NCBI RefSeq assembly: GCF_001625015.1
Contig: NZ_LVWJ02000019.1
Span: forward strand, 434,001 to 498,000
Source: Lewinella sp. 4G2
GTDB lineage: Bacteria > Bacteroidota > Bacteroidia > Chitinophagales > Saprospiraceae
Length of the DNA: 64,000 nt
Direction: 5' to 3'
Both the position numbers and the translations under genes were made by a program. Numbering within the stretch: position 1 is the stretch's first letter; each line of letters begins with the position of its first letter. This document shows positions 15,885 to 23,907 of this stretch, piece after piece. The notes under the pieces are model-generated. The model ran no database searches and was not told the origin of the DNA. It saw only the letters and a program-made list of their open reading frames with translations.

Positions 15885-15921
15885 GAACTGCAGACTAAAG
15901 ACTATAGACTACAGACTAAAT
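15885..15921. repeat. AGACTA/TAGTCT sub-repeat
   Basis: CTGCAGACTAAAGACTATAG then ACTACAGACTAAAT: five AGACTA-type units, the same sub-repeat as at 6942-7001, here in a single orientation between two divergent promoters. Confidence 0.65.
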
Positions 15922-15923
15922 CC

Positions 15924-15931
15924 TACCTTCG
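15924..15931 (+). promoter_or_regulatory. Candidate -7 box of the RlmI-like gene
   Basis: TACCTTCG ends four bases before ATG 15936, a mirror of the arrangement at the divergent FAD gene. Confidence 0.45.
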
Positions 15932-15935
15932 CCCC

Positions 15936-17123
15936 ATGAAAACAGTGACCCTGAGCAAAGGCAAGGATGGAGCCATCCGCCGCCGCAACCCCTGGATCTT
16001 TTCCGGCGCCATCAAACGGGAAGATAATGGCATTGAAGACGGAGAATTGGTGGCCGTAGATGCCATCGACGGGGAGCGCCTAGGGTTTGGCCATTACGCC
16101 ACTGGAGGTATTCGTGTCCGACTGTTGGACTTTGGAGAGCACGAACTTCCGATCGAAGAACTGCTACGGGATCGCCTCGAGGATGCCATTGCCTTGCGTA
16201 AACAATTAGGCCTGAGCGAAGACCCACTCACGAATGCCTACCGCCTGGTACACGCAGCCGGTGATGGCTTGCCGGGCCTCATCGTGGACCGTTACGCGTC
16301 CGTAGCCGTCATCCAGTGCCATAGCGTGGGGATGCACCTGCTCAAGGACACCATTGCGGCCCTCCTGTTGGAATTACTTTCTGGCACCATTACTACCGTT
16401 TACGATAAGAGTAGTAGCACCCTACCGGGCCACTACCAGGCAGAAAACGGGGTACTGGCGGGTGAAGAACTTACCGAACTTGTCATCCTGGAAAATGGCC
16501 GTCGTTTTCGCGTCAACGTAGCCGACGGGCAGAAAACCGGCTTCTTCCTGGACCAGCGCGACAACCGGTGGTTACTCGGGAGCTACGCCGAGGGCAAAAA
16601 GATCCTCAATACGTTCTGCTACACCGGTGGTTTCTCCGTGTACGCACTTTTGGGCGCCGCCGCGCAGGTGCAGAGTGTGGACCTGAGTGGATCGGCCATC
16701 ACGCTGACGGAGGATAACGTTTCACGAAATGGTGACTTCGATCCCGGCCGCCACGAAGCCCACGCCGCCGACGTCATGGAGTGGCTAAAGGAGCACGCCG
16801 CGGACCAGGATTACGACATCATCGTTGTCGACCCACCGGCCTTCGCAAAGAACAAGCATAAGCGCCACAAAGCCGTCCAGGCCTACAAACGGCTCAACGC
16901 CAGGGCGATGAAAGCCATTAAACCAGGTGGGCTACTTTTTACCTTCAGTTGCAGCCGCGTTGTGGACCGGCAATTATTCTACGATACAATCGTCGCTGCG
17001 GGGTTGGAATCCGGGCGGAATTGTCGTGTACTCCACCACCTTTCGCAGGGGGCGGACCACCCCGTCAACCTCTACCACCAGGAAGGGGAATACCTGAAAG
17101 GCTTAGTCGTGAGGGTTGATTGA
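15936..17123 (+). CDS. rlmI: Class I SAM-dependent 23S rRNA methyltransferase, RlmI type
   Basis: 395 aa. The PUA domain (about 1-75: RRRNPWIFSGAI) is followed by the RlmI central domain with GLPGLIVDRY and QKTGFFLDQRDNR, and a Rossmann methyltransferase with NTFCYTGGFSVYAL (about 224), the catalytic-loop motif DPPAFAKNK (about 298) and a C-terminal Cys in FSCSRVV (about 338). RlmI makes m5C in 23S rRNA (position 1962 in E. coli). Position specificity here is assumed from the family. It is divergent from the FAD oxidoreductase. Confidence 0.85.
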   Translation: MKTVTLSKGKDGAIRRRNPWIFSGAIKREDNGIEDGELVAVDAIDGERLGFGHYATGGIRVRLLDFGEHELPIEELLRDRLEDAIALRKQLGLSEDPLTNAYRLVHAAGDGLPGLIVDRYASVAVIQCHSVGMHLLKDTIAALLLELLSGTITTVYDKSSSTLPGHYQAENGVLAGEELTELVILENGRRFRVNVADGQKTGFFLDQRDNRWLLGSYAEGKKILNTFCYTGGFSVYALLGAAAQVQSVDLSGSAITLTEDNVSRNGDFDPGRHEAHAADVMEWLKEHAADQDYDIIVVDPPAFAKNKHKRHKAVQAYKRLNARAMKAIKPGGLLFTFSCSRVVDRQLFYDTIVAAGLESGRNCRVLHHLSQGADHPVNLYHQEGEYLKGLVVRVD

Positions 17124-17191
17124 TTAGGCTGGGCAGTCGGATTAGTCCGAGCTTAAGTCAATGCTGCAAGTATTCCGATTACCAGTGGCTC

Positions 17192-17482
17192 TTACCCCAG
17201 GAAGTAGGAGAGTAGCTGCTCCAGTTCCTTACCGATCGTCGTTCCCGGGTTTTGCCTTCCGGAGCGGGCGTACCAGTAGCTGGCGTTAGCCTGGTCACCT
17301 TCCATGCGGTGTAAGAATGCGTGGATCCAGGCGAGGTCGATGCCGGGTTCCCGATCAATCAGGTCGTGAGCTTTCTCCCAGTTGGAATTGCAGAGCCACC
17401 ATAAAGCAGCTACGGCAAGCGAGGAACCAGCGGGTGGGGAGGAATCGTTTTTAAGGGAAAGATCGAATTCTGTTCGTTGCAC
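17192..17482 (-). CDS. Small conserved-looking protein, function unknown
   Basis: 96 aa if it starts at GTG 17482. The frame is open further upstream (ATG 17749), but that would overlap the antiporter start and a -7 promoter box at 17517-17524, and the extra residues look non-coding. The core, with SLAVAALWWLCNSNWEKAH, WIHAFLHRMEGD and ANASYWYARSGR, looks like a compact helical protein; similar W-x-H-A-x-L-H-R-x-E-G-D sequences occur in unknown proteins. No signal peptide. It is convergent with the RlmI-like gene. Confidence 0.6.
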   Translation of the reverse strand: MQRTEFDLSLKNDSSPPAGSSLAVAALWWLCNSNWEKAHDLIDREPGIDLAWIHAFLHRMEGDQANASYWYARSGRQNPGTTIGKELEQLLSYFLG

Positions 17483-17516
17483 TAGGTATAGAGCTTCGCT
17501 ATTAGGCGTAGCTGGA

Positions 17517-17524
17517 CAAATATA
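17517..17524 (-). promoter_or_regulatory. Candidate -7 box of the small unknown gene
   Basis: TATATTTG on the minus strand, 34 bases upstream of GTG 17482, matches TAnnTTTG and supports the short form of the gene. Confidence 0.5.
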
Positions 17525-17720
17525 GTGGCTGGCCTGCCGGCTACCGCGCTTATTTTCAGTGTGCAACCTTCTAACCTGAATGGTAGTAATCAGCCGGGAA
17601 GAGATAAACTCTTGCCGCAAGATATCATCCTTGGTGTGTGTTCCGCGAGTAGTATATTGCTTCGGAAACTTAAACCTCGGAGTACTAAGCCGCAAGGCTA
17701 CTCCCCTTCCCCCCCGGATT

Positions 17721-19658
17721 ATGTACGAAATTGGAGGACTCATCATCATTGGTATTCTCGCGCAATGGCTGGCCTGGCGCTTGCGAGTACCCGCAATCCT
17801 TCCACTAATCCTGGCGGGGCTCTGCGTTGGCCCGGGCTATGAATGGTACACTGGTCACGCCTTACTGAGCCCCACTTTTGACCCCGATGCCGGTACTGGA
17901 TTATTCCCAGGGAACCTGCTGTACAGTTTCGTTTCCCTGGCGATCGGCCTCATCCTATTTGAGGGTGGGCTGACGCTGAAGACCTCTGAAATAAAAGGGT
18001 TGACGAATAGTATTCTGCGGCTCTCCACCTACGGAGCCTTTACCACGACGATTGTGGCTGGCTTTGCGGCTCACTTCATTATTGGGTTGGATTGGCAGAT
18101 AGCCTTTCTGTTCTCCACACTGATTGTGGTGACGGGGCCAACGGTGATTGCGCCCATCATGCGGCAGATCAACGTCAAGCGGCAGATCTCTACTATTTTG
18201 AAGTGGGAAAGTATCGTCATTGACCCGGTGGGGGCATTCCTGGCCGTCCTCTTCTATAAGTTCATCATCGCCTTCTACGAACCGGACGCTACGGTCCCTG
18301 AAGCCATTATTGAATTCGCTCGTTCGGGCCTCGTCGGGATCGGACTGGGAGCGACGCTAGGTTATGGGCTTTACCTCTTGATCACTCGCCTCTACGTGCC
18401 CAAGTTTTTGCTCAACGTATTTACCCTGGCTGCAGTGATCGGAGCCTTCTTAATGTCGGATGCCATCGCTCACGAAAGTGGCCTTTTGACGACGGTGGTT
18501 ATGGGTGCCTTCTTAGCGAATCGCGATGTTCCTTTCTTGCACGATATTCTGGACTTTAAGGAGAGCCTTACGATCCTGCTTATTTCCATGCTTTTCATTT
18601 TGCTCTCGGCCAACATTACCGTGGAGCAGATCATGCTTGTCCTGGAACCTAAAGTCCTGGCCCTCTTCCTCGTCGTCGTTTTCGTTGCTCGTCCACTGGG
18701 TGTATTCTGGAGTCTGGCTGGTTCGGATCTGGATTGGCGGGATAAAGCCTTCATCAGTTGGGTTGGCCCACGAGGTATTGTTGCCGCGGGTGTCGCCTCC
18801 CTTTTCGGTCTGGAATTAGCTGAGCGGGGTATTGCCGGGGCGGAATACATCACTCCCTTAGTATTCATGATCGTCCTCGGAACCGTTTTGCTGAACGCTA
18901 CGCTGGCTGGCTTCCTCGCCAAAAAGCTACGCGTCAGCCTTCCTAAGGGAAGTGGCATCGTCATCTTTGGTGGTGGGGAAGGTGCCCGTGAACTGGCCGT
19001 TTCACTGGAGGGTAGTGGCCGCGATGTCACCATCGTCACCGATAACCAGGCAGCGGCAGATACCGCTAGGGATGCTAACCTGGCCGTAGTGGAAAGTGCC
19101 GTGAATACGGACGATTTGGATAAGGTGCTGGACCTTACCGACGTAGGCTACATCCTGGCCATGACGAGTAGTGATGAGGATAATTTCTACATCACGAATA
19201 ACTACCGGTCGCGGGAAGGCCTACGCGGCATCTACCGATTGATCACCCGCAAAGAAGTTATGCGGCACCGTTATTCCAAGCGTTCACTGTTTAGCCATTT
19301 CGCTAGCTACTTGATCTTCAACCGGACGGCGCGCACGAATAATGGCCACCACGTCTACCCCATTCATGATCCTAAATTGATTGATGAAGCCCTCGAAGCC
19401 ATCCGCTCCGTCAAGGCCATTCCCCTTTACCTAAAATGTGCCGCGTCGGGCGACATAACCTTCATCGGTGCCGATATGGACGATCTGGAGGCCTCCGTAA
19501 ATGACGAACTTTACTACCTCGGCCCTAAGGTGCACTTGGGCGATCTGGTGGACCGAGTAGACGAACCTGATGCTACTACTGCCCCACCTGTAAAAGCCGA
19601 AGTAGAGCCTGAAAGCGTCACCGTAAAACAGGATACAACGGGAGAGATTATCGAATAG
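17721..19658 (+). CDS. Na+/H+ antiporter with C-terminal RCK (TrkA-N) domain
   Basis: 645 aa from MYEIGGLIIIGIL at 17721; an in-frame ATG at 17580 adds 47 polar residues that precede the first membrane helix and cross the opposite promoter, so I do not use it. About 12 membrane helices (residues 1-395) follow the CPA-type antiporter pattern, including the IDPVGAFLAVLFY-like helix and GPRGIVAAGVASLF. Residues about 410-540 form an RCK/TrkA-N nucleotide-binding domain (IVIFGGGEGARELA), followed by a TrkA-C-like part. It probably controls sodium or pH balance, gated by a nucleotide. Confidence 0.88.
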   Translation: MYEIGGLIIIGILAQWLAWRLRVPAILPLILAGLCVGPGYEWYTGHALLSPTFDPDAGTGLFPGNLLYSFVSLAIGLILFEGGLTLKTSEIKGLTNSILRLSTYGAFTTTIVAGFAAHFIIGLDWQIAFLFSTLIVVTGPTVIAPIMRQINVKRQISTILKWESIVIDPVGAFLAVLFYKFIIAFYEPDATVPEAIIEFARSGLVGIGLGATLGYGLYLLITRLYVPKFLLNVFTLAAVIGAFLMSDAIAHESGLLTTVVMGAFLANRDVPFLHDILDFKESLTILLISMLFILLSANITVEQIMLVLEPKVLALFLVVVFVARPLGVFWSLAGSDLDWRDKAFISWVGPRGIVAAGVASLFGLELAERGIAGAEYITPLVFMIVLGTVLLNATLAGFLAKKLRVSLPKGSGIVIFGGGEGARELAVSLEGSGRDVTIVTDNQAAADTARDANLAVVESAVNTDDLDKVLDLTDVGYILAMTSSDEDNFYITNNYRSREGLRGIYRLITRKEVMRHRYSKRSLFSHFASYLIFNRTARTNNGHHVYPIHDPKLIDEALEAIRSVKAIPLYLKCAASGDITFIGADMDDLEASVNDELYYLGPKVHLGDLVDRVDEPDATTAPPVKAEVEPESVTVKQDTTGEIIE

Positions 19659-19744
19659 CCACTAACTAGAAGCAGGCGGCATTATACTTGATCTGCACTA
19701 TCCGACGATCTTACGAATAGATATAGGCTTACTTTTCGTTACCG

Positions 19745-21079
19745 TTACTCTTTCGGCGCTATTTCCAGCAATCGCTCCAGCTTGTTACCCCGGCTGCCCT
19801 TGACGAAAACGGTTTGCCCAGACCAATCCTGCTTCCAAAACCAAGTAGCTAAGTCATTGCTATTCTGGAACCACGGCCGTTCAAATTCCCGGGCTGGTTC
19901 GCGCATGGCTTCACCCACCAAAGCTACCTGCCCGGCCACCTGTCCCGCTCGAAACGCAATGCGTCGGTGGGCTTCCGCGCTGGTGCTACCTAATTCTAAC
20001 ATCTCCCCGATCACTGCGGTGGCTGCACTGAATTCAATTTCTTCCCCGAACCCATTGAGCGCTGCCATTGTACTGGAAGGGTTCGCATTGTAGGCATCCC
20101 AGTAGAACTTTACCCCACCTTGCTCCATCCACTGGCTACGATGGTTTTCGGAGCGGTATCCAGCAAGCGCCGTGGCGATCTCCCGCCCGGGTACTTTAAA
20201 GTACTTACCTACCGCAACGGCGGCCTTTACGTTTTGCAAATTATGGCGCCCACTTAGTTCGACGTCAACCGTCAATGTTTCACCGTGTCCGGAAAGGAAT
20301 TCTACCCGGATGTGGGGATGTAATTGTAGCACCTTAATCTCCATGGCGGCCACCTCCTTGCTGGGCGCGTCACTCTCGCGGAAATATATGACCCGTGCGT
20401 TGGGGTCGACCATTTCCGAAAGGTATTCCTCATCCTCGTTGACAAAGCAGACGCCGCGCTGAGTCCCCAAGTAATCGAACAGTTCTCCCTTTCCAGCAAT
20501 GACGCCAGGGATGCCACCGAATCCCTCCAGGTGCGCCTCCCCGATGTTAGTGATCAGCCCGTGGGTAGGCCGGCCGATGACGCAGAGGTCTGCAATTTCC
20601 CCCTGATGGTTGGCGCCCATTTCCAGGATCAACATTTCCGTTTCCTCCGGAGTGGACAGTACGGTGAGGGGAAGACCTAAGTGGTTATTGTAATTACCCG
20701 GCGTAGCGTGCACCCGGTATTGCCGGGACATCACCGCGTTGATCAACTCCTTCGTCGTCGTCTTACCGTTACTTCCCGTAATGGCCAGCGTGGGCATGCG
20801 CTGCTGCTTTCGGTGAGTGATGGCCAGCTCCTGGAGCGCGGCCAGGCTATCTTCCACCAGCAAGTAACGCTCGTCTCCGGCGGGGCATACCTCCGCGTTG
20901 TCGACAATCACGTAAGCGGCCCCTTGCGCCAGTGCTTTCGCAGCGTAATTGTTACCATCTACCTGCGTCCCCACAAAGCCGACAAAGAGGTCGCCACCAC
21001 TAACCTTCCGGCTATCAATCTGAATATTCGGATGCTTCCGATAAGCGGAATACAGTTCGGACGGGTCCACATATTTCAT
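19745..21079 (-). CDS. murF: UDP-MurNAc-tripeptide:D-Ala-D-Ala ligase MurF
   Basis: 444 aa, normal length. The N-terminal domain binds UDP-MurNAc-tripeptide (DSRKVSGGDLFVGFVG). The central domain has the ATP loop TGSNGKTTTKE (about 101-111), and further motifs follow: NYNNHLGLPLTVL, EMGANHQGEI, NIGEAHLEGFG and, in the C-terminal domain, DAYNANPSS. It adds D-Ala-D-Ala in the last cytoplasmic step of peptidoglycan precursor synthesis. It lies just downstream of gldJ on the same strand, as in other Bacteroidota, but a terminator separates them here. Confidence 0.97.
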   Translation of the reverse strand: MKYVDPSELYSAYRKHPNIQIDSRKVSGGDLFVGFVGTQVDGNNYAAKALAQGAAYVIVDNAEVCPAGDERYLLVEDSLAALQELAITHRKQQRMPTLAITGSNGKTTTKELINAVMSRQYRVHATPGNYNNHLGLPLTVLSTPEETEMLILEMGANHQGEIADLCVIGRPTHGLITNIGEAHLEGFGGIPGVIAGKGELFDYLGTQRGVCFVNEDEEYLSEMVDPNARVIYFRESDAPSKEVAAMEIKVLQLHPHIRVEFLSGHGETLTVDVELSGRHNLQNVKAAVAVGKYFKVPGREIATALAGYRSENHRSQWMEQGGVKFYWDAYNANPSSTMAALNGFGEEIEFSAATAVIGEMLELGSTSAEAHRRIAFRAGQVAGQVALVGEAMREPAREFERPWFQNSNDLATWFWKQDWSGQTVFVKGSRGNKLERLLEIAPKE

Positions 21080-21184
21080 GGGCTTAAAGATACACGGGGT
21101 GGCTAATTTCGATCTTCTTAACCAGCGATTTTATCTCGGCGCCGAGCCACATTAAAGGCGACATACTTTTGATGCTTGCACAAA

Positions 21185-21221
21185 AAAATCCCCTTCGGTA
21201 TTGGTAGCCGAAGGGGATTTT
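21185..21221 (-). terminator. Terminator of gldJ
   Basis: Perfect stem AAAATCCCCTTCGG / CCGAAGGGGATTTT with a TTTTTTT tract on the minus strand, about 20 bases past the gldJ stop and upstream of murF. Confidence 0.88.
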
Positions 21222-21239
21222 CACTGCTCATATTAAAGA

Positions 21240-22754
21240 TTACCGGCGCGAGCGGCGGCGCTGTTTCTTGGCATCTTTACCGAAGCGGTTCTTCTTACCA
21301 CCGGAGGCTGCTTCTGCTTCACCGCCAAGGTGAATCATTGCACAACGGAACCCGACGGAACGGCTCGCCTTGTCTTCGTCCATGAAACGACGCGTACCAG
21401 GGCTGAGCCAGTAGGCACGGTCGGCCCAAGAGCCGCCTTTGTAAACGCGCGCTTTGTCGGAGATCAAGGTGTGCTCGTTCGTAGCGTAGACAGCTTCGGA
21501 CTGCTCATCACCATCCAGGTAGTTGAAGGGGCGGCCAGTCTTGTAGTTGTCCCGCTGAGCGGCCTCTTCGTCCGTTACGTACTCGTACTGGAGGCGGCCA
21601 AGGCTATCCTTCTCCGCGATCTTTCCGGTTACTGGGTCACGCTTTACGTTCTGGAAGTTGTTACCCCGGAAGGAGTTGAGATCGTGGTTCTCGAAGTCAT
21701 TCAGCGTCTGCGTGGTGAGCGGACGGTAGAGGTCAAGTACCCATTCGTTGACGTTACCGGCCATATTGTAGAGACCGAAGTCATTCGGGTAATTCTCGGT
21801 AACGGGGGTAGTTACGGAAGCGCCATCATTTGGCTTACCGGCAATACCCATATAGTCACCACCACGGCGCTTAAAGTTGGCGTACATCTGGCCCTGGTAA
21901 CGATCGTGGCGCTGGTAACGAACGCCCGTGCCAGACCAGGGGTAAACCCGGCGGTCGGTGTAGTTCTCGTCCTTTTCGTTTTCCTGGAGGCCCTGAAGGC
22001 CGAGTGCGGCGTATTCCCATTCTGCTTCGGTTGGCAGGCGGAATTCAGGCTGGAGGATACCATCTTCCCAACGTACCTGGCGGTCACCACCGGTACGGTA
22101 GTCCTTGACGCCCTTACGGATCTCAGGTTGGTACTGGCCAGTTGTGTAGGCATCGGTAACGAACACGTTTTCGTCCTTCGGCGCGGGGTTCGGATTGATG
22201 ATTCCCTTGTCGATCAGGATGGCTTCGTTTACCCGGTCCGTCCGCCAACGAGAGTATTCGCGGGCTTGCGTCCAGGTCACACCAACTACGGGGTGGTCCT
22301 TGGTAGCGGGGTGGCGCAGGTAGTTTTGTACGTAGGGCTCGTTGAACGAAAGTTCATCGCGCCATACCAGCGTATCCGGAAGGGCATTCACGTAAACTTC
22401 GGGGTAGGATTCACCGTAAGCGAGGCGCGTCCATTCCAGGTACAACAGGTAGTTATCATTGCTGATCTCCGTCTGGTCCATGAAGAAGGTAGAGACCGTT
22501 ACGCGGCGGGGAATGTTATCCCAGTCGTAAGGCACATCCTCTTCGGTGAAACCCATCACGAAAGAACCACCGGGGATCAACACCATATTGGGCGGTGTTT
22601 CCTGGCCGTCGTAGTCTTTCTTGGATTCATACCCACCCCAATCGGTATCGTTCATCTTCCAGTTGGTCGTGGAGTCGCGGTCATTCCGCCCACAGGACGA
22701 GATGAGGAGCACGGCAAGTGCGAAGAGAGGGGTTGCTTTTAACCAGTAATTCAT
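21240..22754 (-). CDS. gldJ: Gliding motility lipoprotein GldJ
   Basis: 504 aa. A lipobox around LLISSC (Cys21) is followed by a formylglycine-generating-enzyme-like fold from about residue 56 (MVLIPGGSFVMGFTEEDV) to about 480 (KGGSWADRAYWLSPGTRRF, SVGFRCA). The segments PRRVTVSTFFMDQTEISN, RLAYGESYPEVYV and ALPDTLVWRDELSFNEPY are those of GldJ rather than its relative GldK. GldJ is needed for gliding and, through GldK stability, for type IX secretion. The last ~20 residues are basic (GKKNRFGKDAKKQRRRSRR). murF downstream repeats the synteny known in Flavobacterium. Confidence 0.9.
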   Translation of the reverse strand: MNYWLKATPLFALAVLLISSCGRNDRDSTTNWKMNDTDWGGYESKKDYDGQETPPNMVLIPGGSFVMGFTEEDVPYDWDNIPRRVTVSTFFMDQTEISNDNYLLYLEWTRLAYGESYPEVYVNALPDTLVWRDELSFNEPYVQNYLRHPATKDHPVVGVTWTQAREYSRWRTDRVNEAILIDKGIINPNPAPKDENVFVTDAYTTGQYQPEIRKGVKDYRTGGDRQVRWEDGILQPEFRLPTEAEWEYAALGLQGLQENEKDENYTDRRVYPWSGTGVRYQRHDRYQGQMYANFKRRGGDYMGIAGKPNDGASVTTPVTENYPNDFGLYNMAGNVNEWVLDLYRPLTTQTLNDFENHDLNSFRGNNFQNVKRDPVTGKIAEKDSLGRLQYEYVTDEEAAQRDNYKTGRPFNYLDGDEQSEAVYATNEHTLISDKARVYKGGSWADRAYWLSPGTRRFMDEDKASRSVGFRCAMIHLGGEAEAASGGKKNRFGKDAKKQRRRSRR

Positions 22755-22791
22755 AGAGCTGAGGTAAGCCGATTATTCAGATTAGGGGCCG

Positions 22792-22799
22792 CAAATATA
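22792..22799 (-). promoter_or_regulatory. Candidate -7 box of gldJ
   Basis: TATATTTG on the minus strand, 37 bases upstream of ATG 22754. A TTTG about 16 bases further upstream could be the -33 box, slightly closer than usual. Confidence 0.5.
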
Positions 22800-22954
22800 A
22801 CGCCAATTCAGCACCCAAAGCGGGGCTTAACGTTTGCCGGGCGGCCACGCTAAGGTAAACCCTTATTCCCATCCGTCTATTGTGCGTTAAAGCTTAAAGT
22901 TTCCGCACCGCTGTCGGATTTGAACGCCCTGACTATCTGCGCAGCGTACTGCGA

Positions 22955-22971
22955 GGCGCTGCCGCAGGTGC
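22955..22971 (+). repeat. Dispersed 16-bp repeat, intergenic copy
   Basis: GGCGCTGCCGCAGGTGC between two genes on the minus strand; the strand reading GCACC is the sense strand of both neighbours. Confidence 0.75.
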
Positions 22972-23116
22972 AAAGTTTGTGGGGACGGGAAACCGAGCCT
23001 TGGAGTGATGTAGTAGCTGACTGTAATAGGGACAACCACCAAGATCCGACCGGGAGTGGGTTCGGTCGGACGGTCACCTCAACGCTTGTCAATAGTGCAG
23101 ACGACTAAAGACCAAC

Positions 23117-23731
23117 TTAGATAGTCCGTGGCCCTTGAGTCCGTTTGTTGAGTTCGTCCTGAAGCTGGCGGCGGAGATTCTGCTCCACTTCCAGCCGGCG
23201 GCGTTTAGAGGTTTCCAATTCCTCCGTCAGTTTGGCGGCTTTCTCGTTGGCTTCCGTTGCCGTGCCCGTAGCGTAGCGCATGCGGAATAAGGCTAACAGC
23301 AATGCACCAAAGAGCACGAGGATGGTCGTCCACATGATCGTGCTGTAGGTATCCTTGGAGAGGGGCATTCCAAGTAGGTTAATGCTTTCCTTGTCTTCCT
23401 CCAGACCGACGATCGTGCCATCACGCTCCGCAATGCTGGCCGTCTGCTCCTGAATCTTACTCGCCTGAGTGGAAATAGTAGAATTGAGCTCCTTAATTTC
23501 CGTAGTGTAGGTGCTGATGGAATCCTGCACGTTGGCCATAAATGCCCGCAAGAATGGTTCTCGGACCACCTTATAAGTTTGGAAGCGATTCGACACCCGC
23601 AACATCTCATCGAATTGCTTTTGCAGGGAAGCCGAATCCGCCCTGGCAGGATTACCTACCTGAGCGCTTACGTTAACACTGACTAGGAGCAGGAACGCTC
23701 CGAGTAATATGGAGAAAAAATTACGCATCAA
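23117..23731 (-). CDS. Exported coiled-coil protein with one membrane helix, function unknown
   Basis: 204 aa. A signal peptide (1-23, VNVSAQ) is followed by a coiled-coil region at about 65-115 (TEIKELNSTISTQASKIQEQ), one membrane helix at about 130-149 (TIMWTTILVLFGALLLALF), and a second, basic coiled-coil at about 157-200. The signal peptide before the helix suggests a periplasmic coil anchored in the inner membrane with a cytoplasmic tail. Similar proteins in Bacteroidota databases carry unhelpful names; I do not assign a function. Divergent from the penicillin acylase gene, each side having its own -7 box. Confidence 0.75.
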   Translation of the reverse strand: MMRNFFSILLGAFLLLVSVNVSAQVGNPARADSASLQKQFDEMLRVSNRFQTYKVVREPFLRAFMANVQDSISTYTTEIKELNSTISTQASKIQEQTASIAERDGTIVGLEEDKESINLLGMPLSKDTYSTIMWTTILVLFGALLLALFRMRYATGTATEANEKAAKLTEELETSKRRRLEVEQNLRRQLQDELNKRTQGPRTI

Positions 23732-23774
23732 TCTTTAGTCTTGTGGGATCTAGGGCGCCCGTAGCGCCAAGGCT

Positions 23775-23782
23775 CAAAGATA
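23775..23782 (-). promoter_or_regulatory. -7 box of the coiled-coil membrane protein gene
   Basis: TATCTTTG on the minus strand, 43 bases upstream of ATG 23731; fits TAnnTTTG. Confidence 0.5.
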
Positions 23783-23893
23783 CTTAGCCCGAATGGCTAA
23801 ACGTGGCCCGGATTACAATTATTCCCGCATTATAGAACAAAGCCAGCCACGGACCACTATCCATTTCTTATCCGACAAGCAATGGCCCCGCCG

Positions 23894-23901
23894 TACCTTG
23901 C
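23894..23901 (+). promoter_or_regulatory. Candidate -7 box of the penicillin acylase gene
   Basis: TACCTTGC, six bases before ATG 23908, the same close spacing as at the RlmI-like gene. Confidence 0.35.
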
Positions 23902-23907
23902 TTACCT

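Larger units (their letters stand above)
22755..23116. other. Intergenic region upstream of gldJ
   Basis: Contains a gldJ promoter candidate (22792-22799, minus strand), a dispersed repeat copy (22955-22971) and a small inverted repeat TCCGACC/GGTCGGA (23045-23070) without a T tract that may end the upstream coiled-coil gene. Frames in this stretch look non-coding. Confidence 0.6.

Noticed and set aside
21330-22742. A 470-codon open frame opposite gldJ
   Set aside because: It lies wholly within gldJ and has no start context or domains; it is a shadow of codon use.
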